IMG/VR virus record: IMGVR_UViG_3300032240_001991
Coordinates: 159,128-223,127 of that record
DNA length: 64,000 nt
Origin: a virus
Strand: one strand, 5' to 3'
Shown here: in pieces, positions 41,084 through 49,526 of the stretch
How positions within the stretch are numbered: position 1 is the stretch's first letter
Layout: every line of letters starts with the position of its first letter
Program-made: the position numbers and the translations under genes
Notes under the pieces: model-generated
Database searches by the model: none
The model's input: only the letters and a program-made list of their open reading frames with translations
Told to the model about the DNA's origin: nothing

Positions 41084-41465
41084 CGGTTGCTTTGACGTAT
41101 TACACCTAGGACACCTTAATCTTTTAGCATATGCTAGAGGAATTACTAATTCTTACGTGATGGTACTTATAGATAGTGATCGGAGAGTTAAAGAACTTAA
41201 AGGATCATCTCGTCCTATTAATCCTCAAGGAGAACGTGCTTTGATGTTATCTGCTCTCAGATATGTTGATCAAGTTCGTATATTTGATAGTGACGAAGAA
41301 TTAGCAGATATGATCAAACAATTTGCTCCAGATATAATGGTCAAAGGCAGTGACTATAAAAATAAACCTATCATAGGTTCAGAATACTGCAAGGAAATAA
41401 AATTTTATGAGTACCTCAATGGATATTCAACAACAGAAAAAATACAGAGTATTATTAATAGGTGA
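41064..41465 (+). CDS. Cytidylyltransferase (HldE C-domain/RfaE2-like)
   Basis: A 133-aa nucleotidyltransferase. VVVNGCFDVLHLGHLNLL has the HxGH catalytic motif, and PINPQGERALMLSALRYVD follows as in HldE/RfaE2, which activates heptose 1-phosphate to an NDP-heptose. MVKGSDYKNK is also typical. The kinase half is the next gene, in reverse order to fused HldE. Confidence 0.85.
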   Translation: MTRVVVNGCFDVLHLGHLNLLAYARGITNSYVMVLIDSDRRVKELKGSSRPINPQGERALMLSALRYVDQVRIFDSDEELADMIKQFAPDIMVKGSDYKNKPIIGSEYCKEIKFYEYLNGYSTTEKIQSIINR

Positions 41466-42213
41466 TAGCTGTATTGATGTTTATCGATACGGTACTGTAG
41501 ATAGAATCAGTCCTGAGGCTCCTGTTCCTGTTTTTAAATTTAAAAATATGGAAACAAGACAAGGAATGGCAGCAAATGTTCAAAAAAATTTAGAAGCATT
41601 TGGAATTGACGTCACTTCTTACTTTGGCACAGATTCTACTAAAACCAGAATAGTAGATCTCAAAAGTAAACAACATATTCTAAGAATTGACGACGATGTC
41701 TCTTCTGACCCTTTAATCTTTGGAGATATAAAAGACCGATTAAAGACCTTTGATGCAATAGTGATCAGCGACTACGATAAAGGTTGGGTAAGTTATGAAT
41801 TGGTTGAAAATATTAGTAGAACTTACCAAGGTCCAATTTTTATCGATACAAAGAAAAGAGATTTATCTAGATTCGGCCAATGCTACGTTAAGGTTAACGA
41901 ATTAGAATATAACAACAGATATTCTGTAAACGAAACTCTAATTATTACTTTAGGGGAGCGTGGGGCTGTTTATCGAACTTATAATCAAGATGATGGTAAA
42001 AAAGAAAAATGGTTCCCTACGGAAAAAGTAGAAGTAGTAGATGTTTGCGGCGCAGGGGATACATTTTTGTCCGCTATGGTTGCAAATTACTTAAATAGTA
42101 GTAATATAGAAGATGCAATCATTTTTGCTAATCGTGCTAGCGGAATTGCAGTACAACATAGCGGAGTGTATGTATTAACTGAGGAAGACATTAAAAATAT
42201 TGAGCGGGTATGA
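41407..42213 (+). CDS. PfkB-family sugar kinase (HldE N-domain/RfaE1-like)
   Basis: A 268-aa kinase. LLIGDSCIDVYRYGTVDRIS and PEAPVPVF match the HldE kinase N-terminus, and VVDVCGAGDTFLSAMVANY is the PfkB GAGD catalytic motif. It overlaps the cytidylyltransferase gene by 59 nt (an ATG 12 nt later is also possible). It is shorter than the HldE kinase domain (about 320 aa). The last codons overlap the 5' end of tRNA-Gly by 10 nt. Confidence 0.85.
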   Translation: MSTSMDIQQQKKYRVLLIGDSCIDVYRYGTVDRISPEAPVPVFKFKNMETRQGMAANVQKNLEAFGIDVTSYFGTDSTKTRIVDLKSKQHILRIDDDVSSDPLIFGDIKDRLKTFDAIVISDYDKGWVSYELVENISRTYQGPIFIDTKKRDLSRFGQCYVKVNELEYNNRYSVNETLIITLGERGAVYRTYNQDDGKKEKWFPTEKVEVVDVCGAGDTFLSAMVANYLNSSNIEDAIIFANRASGIAVQHSGVYVLTEEDIKNIERV

Positions 42214-42277
42214 TGTAGTGGTAGCCTGCAACCTTGCCAAGGTCGACGTACGAGTTCGATTCTCGTTACCCGCTCCA
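42204..42277 (+). tRNA. tRNA-Gly(GCC)
   Basis: Acceptor GCGGGTA/TACCCGC, anticodon loop TTGCCAA in ACC/GGT, encoded TCCA. Its first 10 nt are also the end of the kinase coding sequence. Confidence 0.92.
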
Positions 42278-42293
42278 ATTTTATAGGTGATTA

Positions 42294-42653
42294 ATGACAA
42301 GACTTGAAGGATATGTAGAAAAAGGTTGGGGCCATGAACTTATATGGGCCACTAACGACAAGTATTGTGGCAAGATGATGAAGTTTAATAAAGATGCTAA
42401 ATTTAGCATGCACTTCCATAGTGATAAAGATGAAACTTGGTATATACTCGATGGAAAGTTTTTAGTGCGTTGGATTGATACCAAAACTGCTAAAGTTCAA
42501 GGAAAGGAATTAAATGCCGGAGACACTTGGCATAATCCTCCGTTATTTCCTCATCAGGTATTATGCATGGAAGCGGGTACTATTATTGAAGTTAGTACGC
42601 CTGACTCAGTTGAAGACAACTATCGTGTGATGCCCGGCGACAGTCAAAAATGA
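42294..42653 (+). CDS. Cupin, phosphomannose-isomerase-like
   Basis: A 119-aa single cupin domain. FSMHFHSDKDETWYILDG has the HxH...E metal ligands of motif 1, and GDTWHNPPLFPHQV the motif 2 His. VEKGWGHELIWA near the start is typical of mannose-6-phosphate isomerase-type cupins in LPS clusters. It follows the heptose-type genes and may isomerise a sugar phosphate. It overlaps the next gene by 4 nt. Confidence 0.75.
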   Translation: MTRLEGYVEKGWGHELIWATNDKYCGKMMKFNKDAKFSMHFHSDKDETWYILDGKFLVRWIDTKTAKVQGKELNAGDTWHNPPLFPHQVLCMEAGTIIEVSTPDSVEDNYRVMPGDSQK

Positions 42654-43396
42654 AGGTTGCGATTTGTGTATCTGGACTACCTAGATTTAGTAGATCCACA
42701 ACACAACTTATTAAAGATGTAGAAGATCAATTTCAAAACTATGAAGTTGATTGGTTCTTTCATCTTTGGAATCCTGCTGAACCTGACCCTTATATACACA
42801 ACTCTTGGACAGAGTTAAATGTAATCAATACTGAAAAAAGATTAAGAACTCGATTACCTAAGCATCATAATTTATCTGGGTTAGAAGTTGAAAAATTTAA
42901 CGGAGAATTTTTAGATACATCGTTAATGCTTAAGCCTAACGGTGCTCCTTTATTTTTATCTCAATATAGGGTAGACCAAATGAGACAAAATAAAGAAAAA
43001 GATCAAAACTTTTTATATGATTTTGTAGTCAGACTAAGACCTGATGTAACATTTGAAGGCATAATGCCTACGAAGATACCAAAAGACAATGTTTTGGTTG
43101 TACACATTGAGTCTTGGGATTCAACAGGTCAAATTTGTTGCATTGGTGACACCTTTGCTGCAGGCGGTAGTGAAGAGATGACGCGATACTCAAGTTTAAT
43201 TACTTGTTATCAAAACTATAGACCTTATTTTATTGATCCTCCAATTCACAATGAAATAATATTAGCCTGCCATTTTTCTGTACAAGGTCTTATTCCTTAC
43301 AAAGATCCAAATTTTACTGTTCATCTAAGGCTAAACAACGCTATTAACGAGTCGAGAAGCTTTTATCAAGTTGATTATACTGGCTGGGAAAACTAA
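42650..43396 (+). CDS. SGxPRF-family glycosyltransferase-like protein, copy 4
   Basis: A 248-aa protein starting MKVAICVSGLPRF with EVDWFFHLWNPA and YDFVVRLRPDVTFEG. It is the most distant of the four paralogues in position. Its coupling to the sugar kinase/cupin operon supports a role in transferring or handling an activated sugar. Confidence 0.6.
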   Translation: MKVAICVSGLPRFSRSTTQLIKDVEDQFQNYEVDWFFHLWNPAEPDPYIHNSWTELNVINTEKRLRTRLPKHHNLSGLEVEKFNGEFLDTSLMLKPNGAPLFLSQYRVDQMRQNKEKDQNFLYDFVVRLRPDVTFEGIMPTKIPKDNVLVVHIESWDSTGQICCIGDTFAAGGSEEMTRYSSLITCYQNYRPYFIDPPIHNEIILACHFSVQGLIPYKDPNFTVHLRLNNAINESRSFYQVDYTGWEN

Positions 43397-43400
43397 GCTG

Positions 43401-43429
43401 TTGACTTTATCATTGTAGTATGCTATAAA
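43401..43429 (+). promoter_or_regulatory. Sigma70-like promoter
   Basis: TTGACT, 17-nt spacer, TATAAA. The predicted start point is at the 5' end of the atypical tRNA at 43437. Confidence 0.75.
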
Positions 43430-43436
43430 ATAGCAT

Positions 43437-43538
43437 GTAGCCGTAAGCGAATGGCATAGCTCCAGCGCAGTCCGGGCTGTGTTTGGGAACGGGAGAATTT
43501 AATTCCCCTTGGAGGTTCAAATCCTCCCGGCTACACCA
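43437..43538 (+). tRNA. Atypical class II-like tRNA, anticodon unresolved
   Basis: Acceptor GTAGCCG/CGGCTAC, T-arm GGAGG-TTCAAAT-CCTCC and encoded ACCA are perfect, but the gene is 102 nt long. A possible anticodon stem GCGCAG/CTGTGT leaves a 6-nt loop TCCGGG, and a second TTTGGGA loop-like sequence lies in the variable region. The identity cannot be assigned by eye. Confidence 0.6.
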
Positions 43539-43548
43539 GATTAAACTA

Positions 43549-43983
43549 ATGAAAGAAAAATTTATAAAACTTTACATAGACTTTGCTAAACGAGTTTCTG
43601 AATTAAGTCAGGCTTGTAGGCTAAAGGTTGGAGCTATCATCGTTAAAGAAGATAGAGTAATATCTATTGGATATAACGGTATGCCTGCTGGGTGGGAGAA
43701 CGATTGCGAAATTAAACTTTACCAATCAAATGGGCAGATAAATTTAACTACAAAACCTGAAGTATTACATGCCGAAAGCAATGCTCTTGCTAAAGTAGCA
43801 AGATCCACAGAAAGTAGCGAAGGAGCTACACTGTTTTGCACTCATGCGCCCTGTATTGAGTGTGCAAAATTAATTTATCAATCTGGAATTAGCCAAGTTT
43901 ATTACGAATTAGATTACAGAAGCGCAGACGGAATTGACTTTTTACGCAAATCTAGAGTAAGAGTAATACAATTAACTGCGTAG
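43549..43983 (+). CDS. dCMP/cytidine deaminase-family protein
   Basis: A 144-aa protein from MKEKFIKLYIDFAKRV (the longer frame from 43483 would start inside the tRNA). VLHAESNALAKVA carries the catalytic HAE and CTHAPCIECAKLIYQSG the PCxxC zinc site. GYNGMPAGWENDCE is typical of phage dCMP deaminases, which supply dUMP for thymidylate synthesis. Confidence 0.92.
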   Translation: MKEKFIKLYIDFAKRVSELSQACRLKVGAIIVKEDRVISIGYNGMPAGWENDCEIKLYQSNGQINLTTKPEVLHAESNALAKVARSTESSEGATLFCTHAPCIECAKLIYQSGISQVYYELDYRSADGIDFLRKSRVRVIQLTA

Positions 43984-44030
43984 TTAACGGCACATTATTT
44001 TAAGATAATTACAGAGTACAAGGAATTTTT

Positions 44031-44762
44031 ATGTCCAAAAGACAATATTATGACTGGTCATCCTTGGATAGAGATATGCTGGTAAAAATTTTAGGGCCAG
44101 CACGTAAAGATATAGTTGAAAAATCAATTAATGGTGAAAAATTTACCAAAATTATTAGAACCTGTATAAGAAACGCAGGACTTCCTATAAGTGTTAAAAG
44201 TTTTTACAATAAAGATGCACCTTATAATCATACATGGATTGGAGGCGTATACGAAAGTTATAAAGATAAAAAAAATCAAAAATCTATTACTATTAGTTTA
44301 CACTACAAGTCTAAAACTGATAAATTATACTTTAGCTACCCAAAATTTAAAAAGACGTCTACTAATATTGCCGATACAATTTTGCACGAAGTAATACATG
44401 CTAGGCAATATCGTAGAAGAAATTACAAATATATCCCAGGATACGAAAGTACAGCACAATCAAGTAAGCAACGCTCTGAGCAAGAGTATCTTGGGCATAA
44501 TGACGAAATTGACGCATACGCATTTAACATTGCATGTGACTTGTCTGATCAATTTGAAAATAACAAAGAAATATTAAAACATATTAACAGCGATTTTTCT
44601 GATAAAAGACTTAAAGATTCTACATATAGAATGTACATGAAGGCGTTTGATTTTGATCACAATCATAAGGTAATTAAAAAGTTAAAAAAGAAAATAATTC
44701 ATTACTTGCCTTATGTTAGTCTAGGAAAGCCGTATAAAACATCAGATTGGTTAAAATGGTGA
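44031..44762 (+). CDS. HExxH putative zinc metallopeptidase, tandem copy 1
   Basis: A 243-aa protein. ADTILHEVIHARQYRRR has an HExxH zinc site and LGHNDEIDAYAFNIACDL a later acidic segment that could give the third ligand. The flanks are Lys-rich. The next gene product has the same order of motifs. The layout is that of a minimal zincin, perhaps SprT-like, but no DNA-binding zinc ribbon is present. Confidence 0.6.
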   Translation: MSKRQYYDWSSLDRDMLVKILGPARKDIVEKSINGEKFTKIIRTCIRNAGLPISVKSFYNKDAPYNHTWIGGVYESYKDKKNQKSITISLHYKSKTDKLYFSYPKFKKTSTNIADTILHEVIHARQYRRRNYKYIPGYESTAQSSKQRSEQEYLGHNDEIDAYAFNIACDLSDQFENNKEILKHINSDFSDKRLKDSTYRMYMKAFDFDHNHKVIKKLKKKIIHYLPYVSLGKPYKTSDWLKW

Positions 44763-45457
44763 AAAAATTTAACTGTTGTCCCAGAACTAAAAAAGACATT
44801 TACGTTCCTTCAAGAAAAGATCTTATACCTATTTTAGAAGAACTATCTGAAGAAATTGTTGATGTTATTTTACCGTTAGATGAAATGATTGACAAAATTG
44901 GTTACTTTATTAGTAGTCGATTTAGGGTCGATGTAATGCATGCGACATCTACAGGCGCTGTTCCAGGAAGCATCATAATTAATGCGGAGTACGATCAAGA
45001 AAGAGATGAAAGAAATAAAATTTCAATTAGCCTTATTTTAATTACATGGCCATCAGATCGATCTTATCTATGGGATCGAGAACAATTTGATTCCATTACA
45101 AGACAAATAGCAGATACACTTATACACGAATCTGTACACATGAAACAATGTCGTGCGAGAGACTTTGAAGATTATTTCTTAGAAAAGGATGAATTTGACT
45201 CAGATAAAGAAGAAGCGCAGTATTATTTAGGCAACTCTGACGAGGTAGATGCTTACGCACATAATATTGCCAGTGAACTATTAGACTGCGGCGATTTTAA
45301 TACAGCTAACTTTTATCTATCTAACCCTAATCAAGTTACATTAGAAATAAGCGCAAATCTTTGGTCTTATATGCAGACCTTTGATCGTAACGTTAATCAT
45401 CCAATCATAAAAAAATTAATTAAAAAGATATATAAACACTTGACACATTTACACTGA
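44747..45457 (+). CDS. HExxH putative zinc metallopeptidase, tandem copy 2
   Basis: A 236-aa paralogue with ADTLIHESVHMKQCRARDF and LGNSDEVDAYAHNIASELL in the same places as copy 1. It overlaps that gene by 16 nt. Both end with a HPIIKKLIKKI- or HKVIKKLKKKI-type helix. The function is unknown; peptide cleavage during assembly or takeover is possible. Confidence 0.6.
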   Translation: MVKMVKKFNCCPRTKKDIYVPSRKDLIPILEELSEEIVDVILPLDEMIDKIGYFISSRFRVDVMHATSTGAVPGSIIINAEYDQERDERNKISISLILITWPSDRSYLWDREQFDSITRQIADTLIHESVHMKQCRARDFEDYFLEKDEFDSDKEEAQYYLGNSDEVDAYAHNIASELLDCGDFNTANFYLSNPNQVTLEISANLWSYMQTFDRNVNHPIIKKLIKKIYKHLTHLH

Positions 45458-45468
45458 GGTGTTACATT
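45440..45468 (+). promoter_or_regulatory. Sigma70-like promoter (weak -10)
   Basis: TTGACA, 17-nt spacer, TACATT. It lies across the end of the preceding gene and upstream of the 45559 gene. Confidence 0.5.
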
Positions 45469-45558
45469 GTGTAATGTGTGTTAATGACTTTTTATCAAAA
45501 TTCTTTAACTACGCAGTTAATTTAGATAATTAAGCATACAACACCTATAGAGGAAAAA

Positions 45559-46293
45559 ATGAAAAACAAAGGCAAATTAAATATTCCAACTAGGCCAGCA
45601 CCTAAGCCCATGGCCGCACCTGCATCCGCACCAGTAGTACAACCAAACGGACGTCCGCCATCTATTATGATTGCAGTTCCTGCAATGGAAACTGTACATA
45701 CAGAATTTACACAGCACTTAACAATGGCCGCTGCTACTATGGTCGCAAACGGTATTAAAATCAACTGTGCTTTCAATATTGGAAGTGTTGTTACCATTGC
45801 ACGACGTAACTTAGTTGATATCTTCCTACAGAGTGGGTTTGATTACATTTGGTGGGTTGATAGCGATATGAAGTTTCCAACCGATACACCGCTTCGCTTG
45901 CTTAAGCGAAACAAAGATATCGTAGGCGTTAACTATCGCAGACGTCGTTTTCCAAATCCAAACTTTACTGGTATGAGTGGTGCACCTGGAACTTATACAG
46001 AATTTGTAACGACTGACAATAGTCCAGCTATGGAAACTATTGATGTTCTACCACATGGATGCGTCTTAGTTAAACGAGAAGTATACGAAAAAATTCCTCA
46101 GCCTCATTATCTGCAGGAGTTTATTCCAGAACTTAATTTAGAAATTGGTGAGGACATTTACTTCTGTCAACAGGCACAAAAGGCAGGCTACACTATATGG
46201 TGTGACCAAGAGTTGAGCCGAGAAGTTTCTCACATTGGTGTTTTCCACTTTAATTATAACTTAAGTGTACAATCAGCCCAGCCACAGGGTTAA
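45559..46293 (+). CDS. GT-A-fold glycosyltransferase-like protein
   Basis: A 244-aa protein. After a Pro/Ala-rich start, SIMIAVPAMETVHTEF begins a GT-A fold, and IWWVDSDMKFPTDTP is a clear DxD-type site. LEIGEDIYFCQQAQKAGY is the acceptor-side acidic motif. Similar proteins are conserved among T4-like phages. GAGGAA ribosome site. Confidence 0.7.
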   Translation: MKNKGKLNIPTRPAPKPMAAPASAPVVQPNGRPPSIMIAVPAMETVHTEFTQHLTMAAATMVANGIKINCAFNIGSVVTIARRNLVDIFLQSGFDYIWWVDSDMKFPTDTPLRLLKRNKDIVGVNYRRRRFPNPNFTGMSGAPGTYTEFVTTDNSPAMETIDVLPHGCVLVKREVYEKIPQPHYLQEFIPELNLEIGEDIYFCQQAQKAGYTIWCDQELSREVSHIGVFHFNYNLSVQSAQPQG

Positions 46294-46302
46294 GGAAAAA
46301 GC

Positions 46303-46470
46303 ATGTTCGACAGTATCGAAATACGTAAAGTAAGAAACGGTGTTATCGTTACTTTACATACGGAAGATGACGAAGCGATCGAGTACGTATACGATACTGA
46401 TCGAAAAGCTATTAAATTTATAAAAGATCTGCTTGATTCACAAGCAGACAAAAACAGAAAGACATCATGA
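46303..46470 (+). CDS. Small acidic phage protein (55 aa)
   Basis: A short frame starts MFDSIEIRKVRNGVIVTL and is rich in Asp and Glu (HTEDDEAIEYVYD). GGAAAA lies upstream and the stop overlaps the next start (ATGA), so it is translated with it. Function unknown. Confidence 0.7.
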   Translation: MFDSIEIRKVRNGVIVTLHTEDDEAIEYVYDTDRKAIKFIKDLLDSQADKNRKTS

Positions 46471-46847
46471 AACAATATTATGACATTAAAGACCAAGTTT
46501 GGATTCATCTTGGCGAACAATCGTTAGTAGAAGGTCGAGTAGTTGAAATTGTTGATCTAGAGCATCTAAACGAAGGACATAGTAGAGAACAAGAGCTATA
46601 TGTAATCGAAATTCCTACTCCTATTGAACCGGTGTACGAAGTTCGCAATTATGATCAAATTAGTCCAGATGCTGATGGCCCACTTATGATCTATCGCAAT
46701 TTACAAGGCGTTGTTGCTGCTAATAGACTGTTAAAAAAAGTAGGTGTAAAACTCCCAGACAATGCAGCAACCGCATCTGCTATTGAAGAAAATCCTGCTC
46801 CAAAGAAGAATAAAGGTCGTTACTACAAATTTAAAAAGAGACGTTAA
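46467..46847 (+). CDS. Conserved phage protein (126 aa)
   Basis: Starts MKQYYDIKDQVWIHLGE. The first 60 residues look like a small beta-barrel (VEGRVVEIVDLEH, YVIEIPTPIEPVYEV), and the C-terminus is a basic tail (KKNKGRYYKFKKRR) suited to nucleic-acid or protein contact. Part of a run of one-base and 4-nt overlapping phage genes. Confidence 0.6.
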   Translation: MKQYYDIKDQVWIHLGEQSLVEGRVVEIVDLEHLNEGHSREQELYVIEIPTPIEPVYEVRNYDQISPDADGPLMIYRNLQGVVAANRLLKKVGVKLPDNAATASAIEENPAPKKNKGRYYKFKKRR

Positions 46848-47104
46848 TGCCTGAGATCAACGGAATACATAAAATAACCGTAGGCGTATTTTATGCAACA
46901 TCCTTAGACGAATTACACCAATCTGTTGATTTATGGCAAAAAACTCCGCGCGGAGAATTTCTAACTAAAAACGGCAGAACTTTTACTTATAAAAGATGGG
47001 TTCATCACAATACTTCCCAAATAGCTCATAAGTTAATTGTAGAGTTAGAATCAAAAAAATTAACAGAATATTACCTAAAATTTGACAAAATCTCTATTAA
47101 ATAG
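46847..47104 (+). CDS. Small phage protein (85 aa)
   Basis: Starts MPEINGIHKITVGVFY, overlapping the preceding stop by one base. A mixed alpha/beta chain with no known motif. A sigma70-like promoter for the next gene lies across its end. Confidence 0.6.
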   Translation: MPEINGIHKITVGVFYATSLDELHQSVDLWQKTPRGEFLTKNGRTFTYKRWVHHNTSQIAHKLIVELESKKLTEYYLKFDKISIK

Positions 47105-47110
47105 TATAGT
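47082..47110 (+). promoter_or_regulatory. Sigma70-like promoter
   Basis: TTGACA, 17-nt spacer, TATAGT. The stop of the preceding gene lies within the spacer; the next ATG is at 47138. Confidence 0.78.
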
Positions 47111-47137
47111 ACACTTCTTTTAATAGGTAATAAGTAT

Positions 47138-47977
47138 ATGGCGTATCATTCTAATTATTGGTCCTGTAGCCGTTTTGCAGACTGGTTACGTGGAACACCA
47201 AAGCCACAATGGGGTACTGACAAAGAATGGAAAGATTGGCATCAAGAAGAAAAATCTCTGCATGGGTTCCGCTATTGGCTTGCGGAAGAAGCACTTGATA
47301 AGATTCAAGATTTTGTTACATGGCCTGTAAGGAAATTATATGACATTAAATATTATATTAACAATCGTTACGTGGGCTGTACTCATGCCCTTGTTGCTCA
47401 TCCTAGCGATCTTAGCCGCGGGACTTGGCATGACGTTGGTGGCCGTTTTCTTCCTTGTTTATTTGGTGAACTCGTTGACTTCGTTGAAATCGAACTAGCG
47501 TGGTGGCACGTTGCTTGGAATGTGGAAGCTCGTAAAAAGTTTAAATCTCCCTTTTGGTCTTATGGATGGTTTAAATTTGGTGTATGGCGCTGTCCAGAAG
47601 CAGGATTAGAAAACCTTAACTGGCAAGCTAACCTACGGTCCACTGAGGATGAGGTTGGACCTGATAGCCCACATCTAGGAGAACTTACTCCGCAAGCTGT
47701 TGGAGCAAGAGAAATATTGTCTCTTTATAATTGGTGGACTGAAGTTTATCGTAAACGTCCTGATGCAATGGATGCTAGTGGATGGAGTGAATTTTGCAAT
47801 CGTACATTAGATGAAGGCCCAAATTCATGGCTCTCTATGATCAATAGTACGCCTGAATTAGAAAAAGAATCAACCGAGATTCATAAAAAACTTCGTGAAA
47901 TTGAAGAAGCCTACGAAAAAGAAGATGAGGAAATGTTGATCAGACTAGTTAAAGTTCGCCATTATTTGTGGACTTAA
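47138..47977 (+). CDS. Conserved phage protein (279 aa)
   Basis: A Trp-rich protein starting MAYHSNYWSCSRFADWLRG. Central part WWHVAWNVEARKKFKSPFW and a C-terminal acidic coiled-coil (REIEEAYEKEDEEML). No catalytic motif is recognised. Proteins of this Trp-rich type are found in large T4-like phages. It is expressed from a strong promoter. Confidence 0.65.
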   Translation: MAYHSNYWSCSRFADWLRGTPKPQWGTDKEWKDWHQEEKSLHGFRYWLAEEALDKIQDFVTWPVRKLYDIKYYINNRYVGCTHALVAHPSDLSRGTWHDVGGRFLPCLFGELVDFVEIELAWWHVAWNVEARKKFKSPFWSYGWFKFGVWRCPEAGLENLNWQANLRSTEDEVGPDSPHLGELTPQAVGAREILSLYNWWTEVYRKRPDAMDASGWSEFCNRTLDEGPNSWLSMINSTPELEKESTEIHKKLREIEEAYEKEDEEMLIRLVKVRHYLWT

Positions 47978-47987
47978 GGAGATTTTC

Positions 47988-48218
47988 ATGCCCAACAAAA
48001 AAATTAAAATTAGATTTGCACCTGGTTGCTTTGATCAGTTTGACGGAGATCAAAAAGAGTTAGATGAGTTGATTGCCGAACTTAACAAGATGGCAGAGGA
48101 TGGCACTCTCCTTGACCAGTTAGAAATAAACTCAAACGAATATCTTTCAGAAGAAGATCTTGATGATTATATAGACCAAGAGCATGACCGTGTGTTCTAT
48201 TCTAGGAGACTGCATTGA
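47988..48218 (+). CDS. Small acidic phage protein (76 aa)
   Basis: Starts MPNKKIKIRFAPGCFDQF, with AAGGAG upstream. Rich in Asp/Glu with a helical centre (KELDELIAELNKMAED). Its stop overlaps the TTG start of the next short gene. Confidence 0.65.
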   Translation: MPNKKIKIRFAPGCFDQFDGDQKELDELIAELNKMAEDGTLLDQLEINSNEYLSEEDLDDYIDQEHDRVFYSRRLH

Positions 48219-48382
48219 TTCCTACTACAGGTCAATTTAAAATTTTTAGATTTTGGGTAATGCGACTATATGAAGAGAATCAAAAAGAAAGAGAAGAATG
48301 CCGTCAACCGGCAATATCTTTTAAAGATTACTGGAACTTATATAAACATTGGTTAAAGGACAAGTATCGTGAAGAAAGATAA
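48215..48382 (+). CDS. Small phage protein from a TTG start (55 aa)
   Basis: A frame absent from length-filtered lists: TTG start after AGGAGA, overlapping the previous stop (TTGA). The product reads IPTTGQFKIFRFWVMRLYEE and continues with charged helices to KDKYREER. It overlaps the next GTG start by 14 nt. The coupling supports it as real. Confidence 0.55.
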   Translation: MIPTTGQFKIFRFWVMRLYEENQKEREECRQPAISFKDYWNLYKHWLKDKYREER

Positions 48383-48881
48383 GATTTCAAAAAGCCCAGA
48401 GCGCGGCAGCTTTCAAAAATCTAAATACATCCAAAGAAGGTTAGAAGCAAAAGAACCAATTAGCGAAGAATATCTAAATTGGTTTGATCTTTTTGATAAA
48501 CAAAAAGAATCTAACGAATCAGATCCTAATTGGCAAAAGAATAATCTTGAATACGATCTAAGATCTACTTTGTGGATTTTAAATAAAGTTCGCTCTTCTG
48601 AGACTTACTCTCAACATTTATATGCTGCGTTGTGTAATAATAACTTTCAAAAACTAGAAGTTATACCAATTTTAAAAGAAGAAACCTGGAGTTGTTCCTG
48701 GAGATATGCTGGTGGAATTATTGCTGATATGAGAGAAGAAGGCGATTATATTAATTGGTATTGCTCCGGAATGAATGACGATGCTGATAGTAGTAACTAT
48801 GTCGCAGAAAGTGTAGTTACAGAAGAAATTAAAGAAGATCTTAAAAAACTAGGATGGATTGTTTTAGAGAACAATGATTGA
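48369..48881 (+). CDS. Conserved phage protein (170 aa)
   Basis: GTG start. Basic N-terminus (MKKDKISKSPERGSFQKSK), then a soluble domain with TWSCSWRYAGGIIADMREEG and an acidic end. This Cys/Trp/Gly pattern is common in phage hypothetical proteins of about this length. Its stop codon lies inside the -35 of the next promoter. Confidence 0.65.
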   Translation: MKKDKISKSPERGSFQKSKYIQRRLEAKEPISEEYLNWFDLFDKQKESNESDPNWQKNNLEYDLRSTLWILNKVRSSETYSQHLYAALCNNNFQKLEVIPILKEETWSCSWRYAGGIIADMREEGDYINWYCSGMNDDADSSNYVAESVVTEEIKEDLKKLGWIVLENND

Positions 48882-48906
48882 CTTTTACCTATTTTTTGTA
48901 TATAGT
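48878..48906 (+). promoter_or_regulatory. Sigma70-like promoter, -35 containing a stop codon
   Basis: TTGACT, 17-nt spacer, TATAGT. The TGA in the -35 ends the preceding gene. Confidence 0.8.
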
Positions 48907-48930
48907 ATTTTTTTATAGTAGGTAATTTAA

Positions 48931-49524
48931 ATGCGTGAAGAATTAGATAAAAAGCTGTGCGAGAAATATCCTAAAATTTTTAGAGATCGTAATTCACCTA
49001 TGACCCACACTGCTATGTGTTGGGGATTTGATCATGGCGACGGTTGGTACAATATTATTGACGGCCTTTGTGCAGTTATTGAAAATCATATTTGGAACAA
49101 TCAACGACATGTTGAAAGTGCAACAAAAGATTTAAAGTATCGTGAGATGGCCGCAGCCGGCAACTGGAGTTTTCTAGACAATCTTTATGGTGAATCTACT
49201 AAAGATTGGTTAGCTAAGGATGACAATCTAGAACAAACCAAGCAGCAATATCTTAGAAAACCGTCTAACTGGACTCAAAATGTTAAGACAGTTCCGGAAG
49301 TTGTTGCAACCCAGGTTAAAGAAAAGTACGGAACTTTACGTTTCTATTACAATGGCGGTGATGAATATATTAGCGGTGCTGTTTCGATGGCAGAGTATAT
49401 GAGTGCTCGCACTTGTGAAGTTTGCGGTTCTGCTGGAAAAACATTAGGCGGAGGTTGGATTCGTACACTATGTAAAACTCACGCTGAAGAAATTGGCTAT
49501 AGTTGGGACCAAGAAGTAGAATAA
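48931..49524 (+). CDS. Phage protein with C-terminal zinc-binding motif
   Basis: A 197-aa protein. The end ARTCEVCGSAGKTLGGGW then RTLCKTHAEEIG gives a CxxC...C..H zinc site. VKEKYGTLRFYYNGGDEYI before it is a motif shared with phage proteins of unknown function. The N-terminal part is mixed and soluble. Confidence 0.65.
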   Translation: MREELDKKLCEKYPKIFRDRNSPMTHTAMCWGFDHGDGWYNIIDGLCAVIENHIWNNQRHVESATKDLKYREMAAAGNWSFLDNLYGESTKDWLAKDDNLEQTKQQYLRKPSNWTQNVKTVPEVVATQVKEKYGTLRFYYNGGDEYISGAVSMAEYMSARTCEVCGSAGKTLGGGWIRTLCKTHAEEIGYSWDQEVE

Positions 49525-49526
49525 AA

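Noticed and set aside
45559-46293. Major capsid or portal gene candidate
   Set aside because: The DSD motif and GT-A layout point to a glycosyltransferase; no capsid or portal gene is seen in the window.
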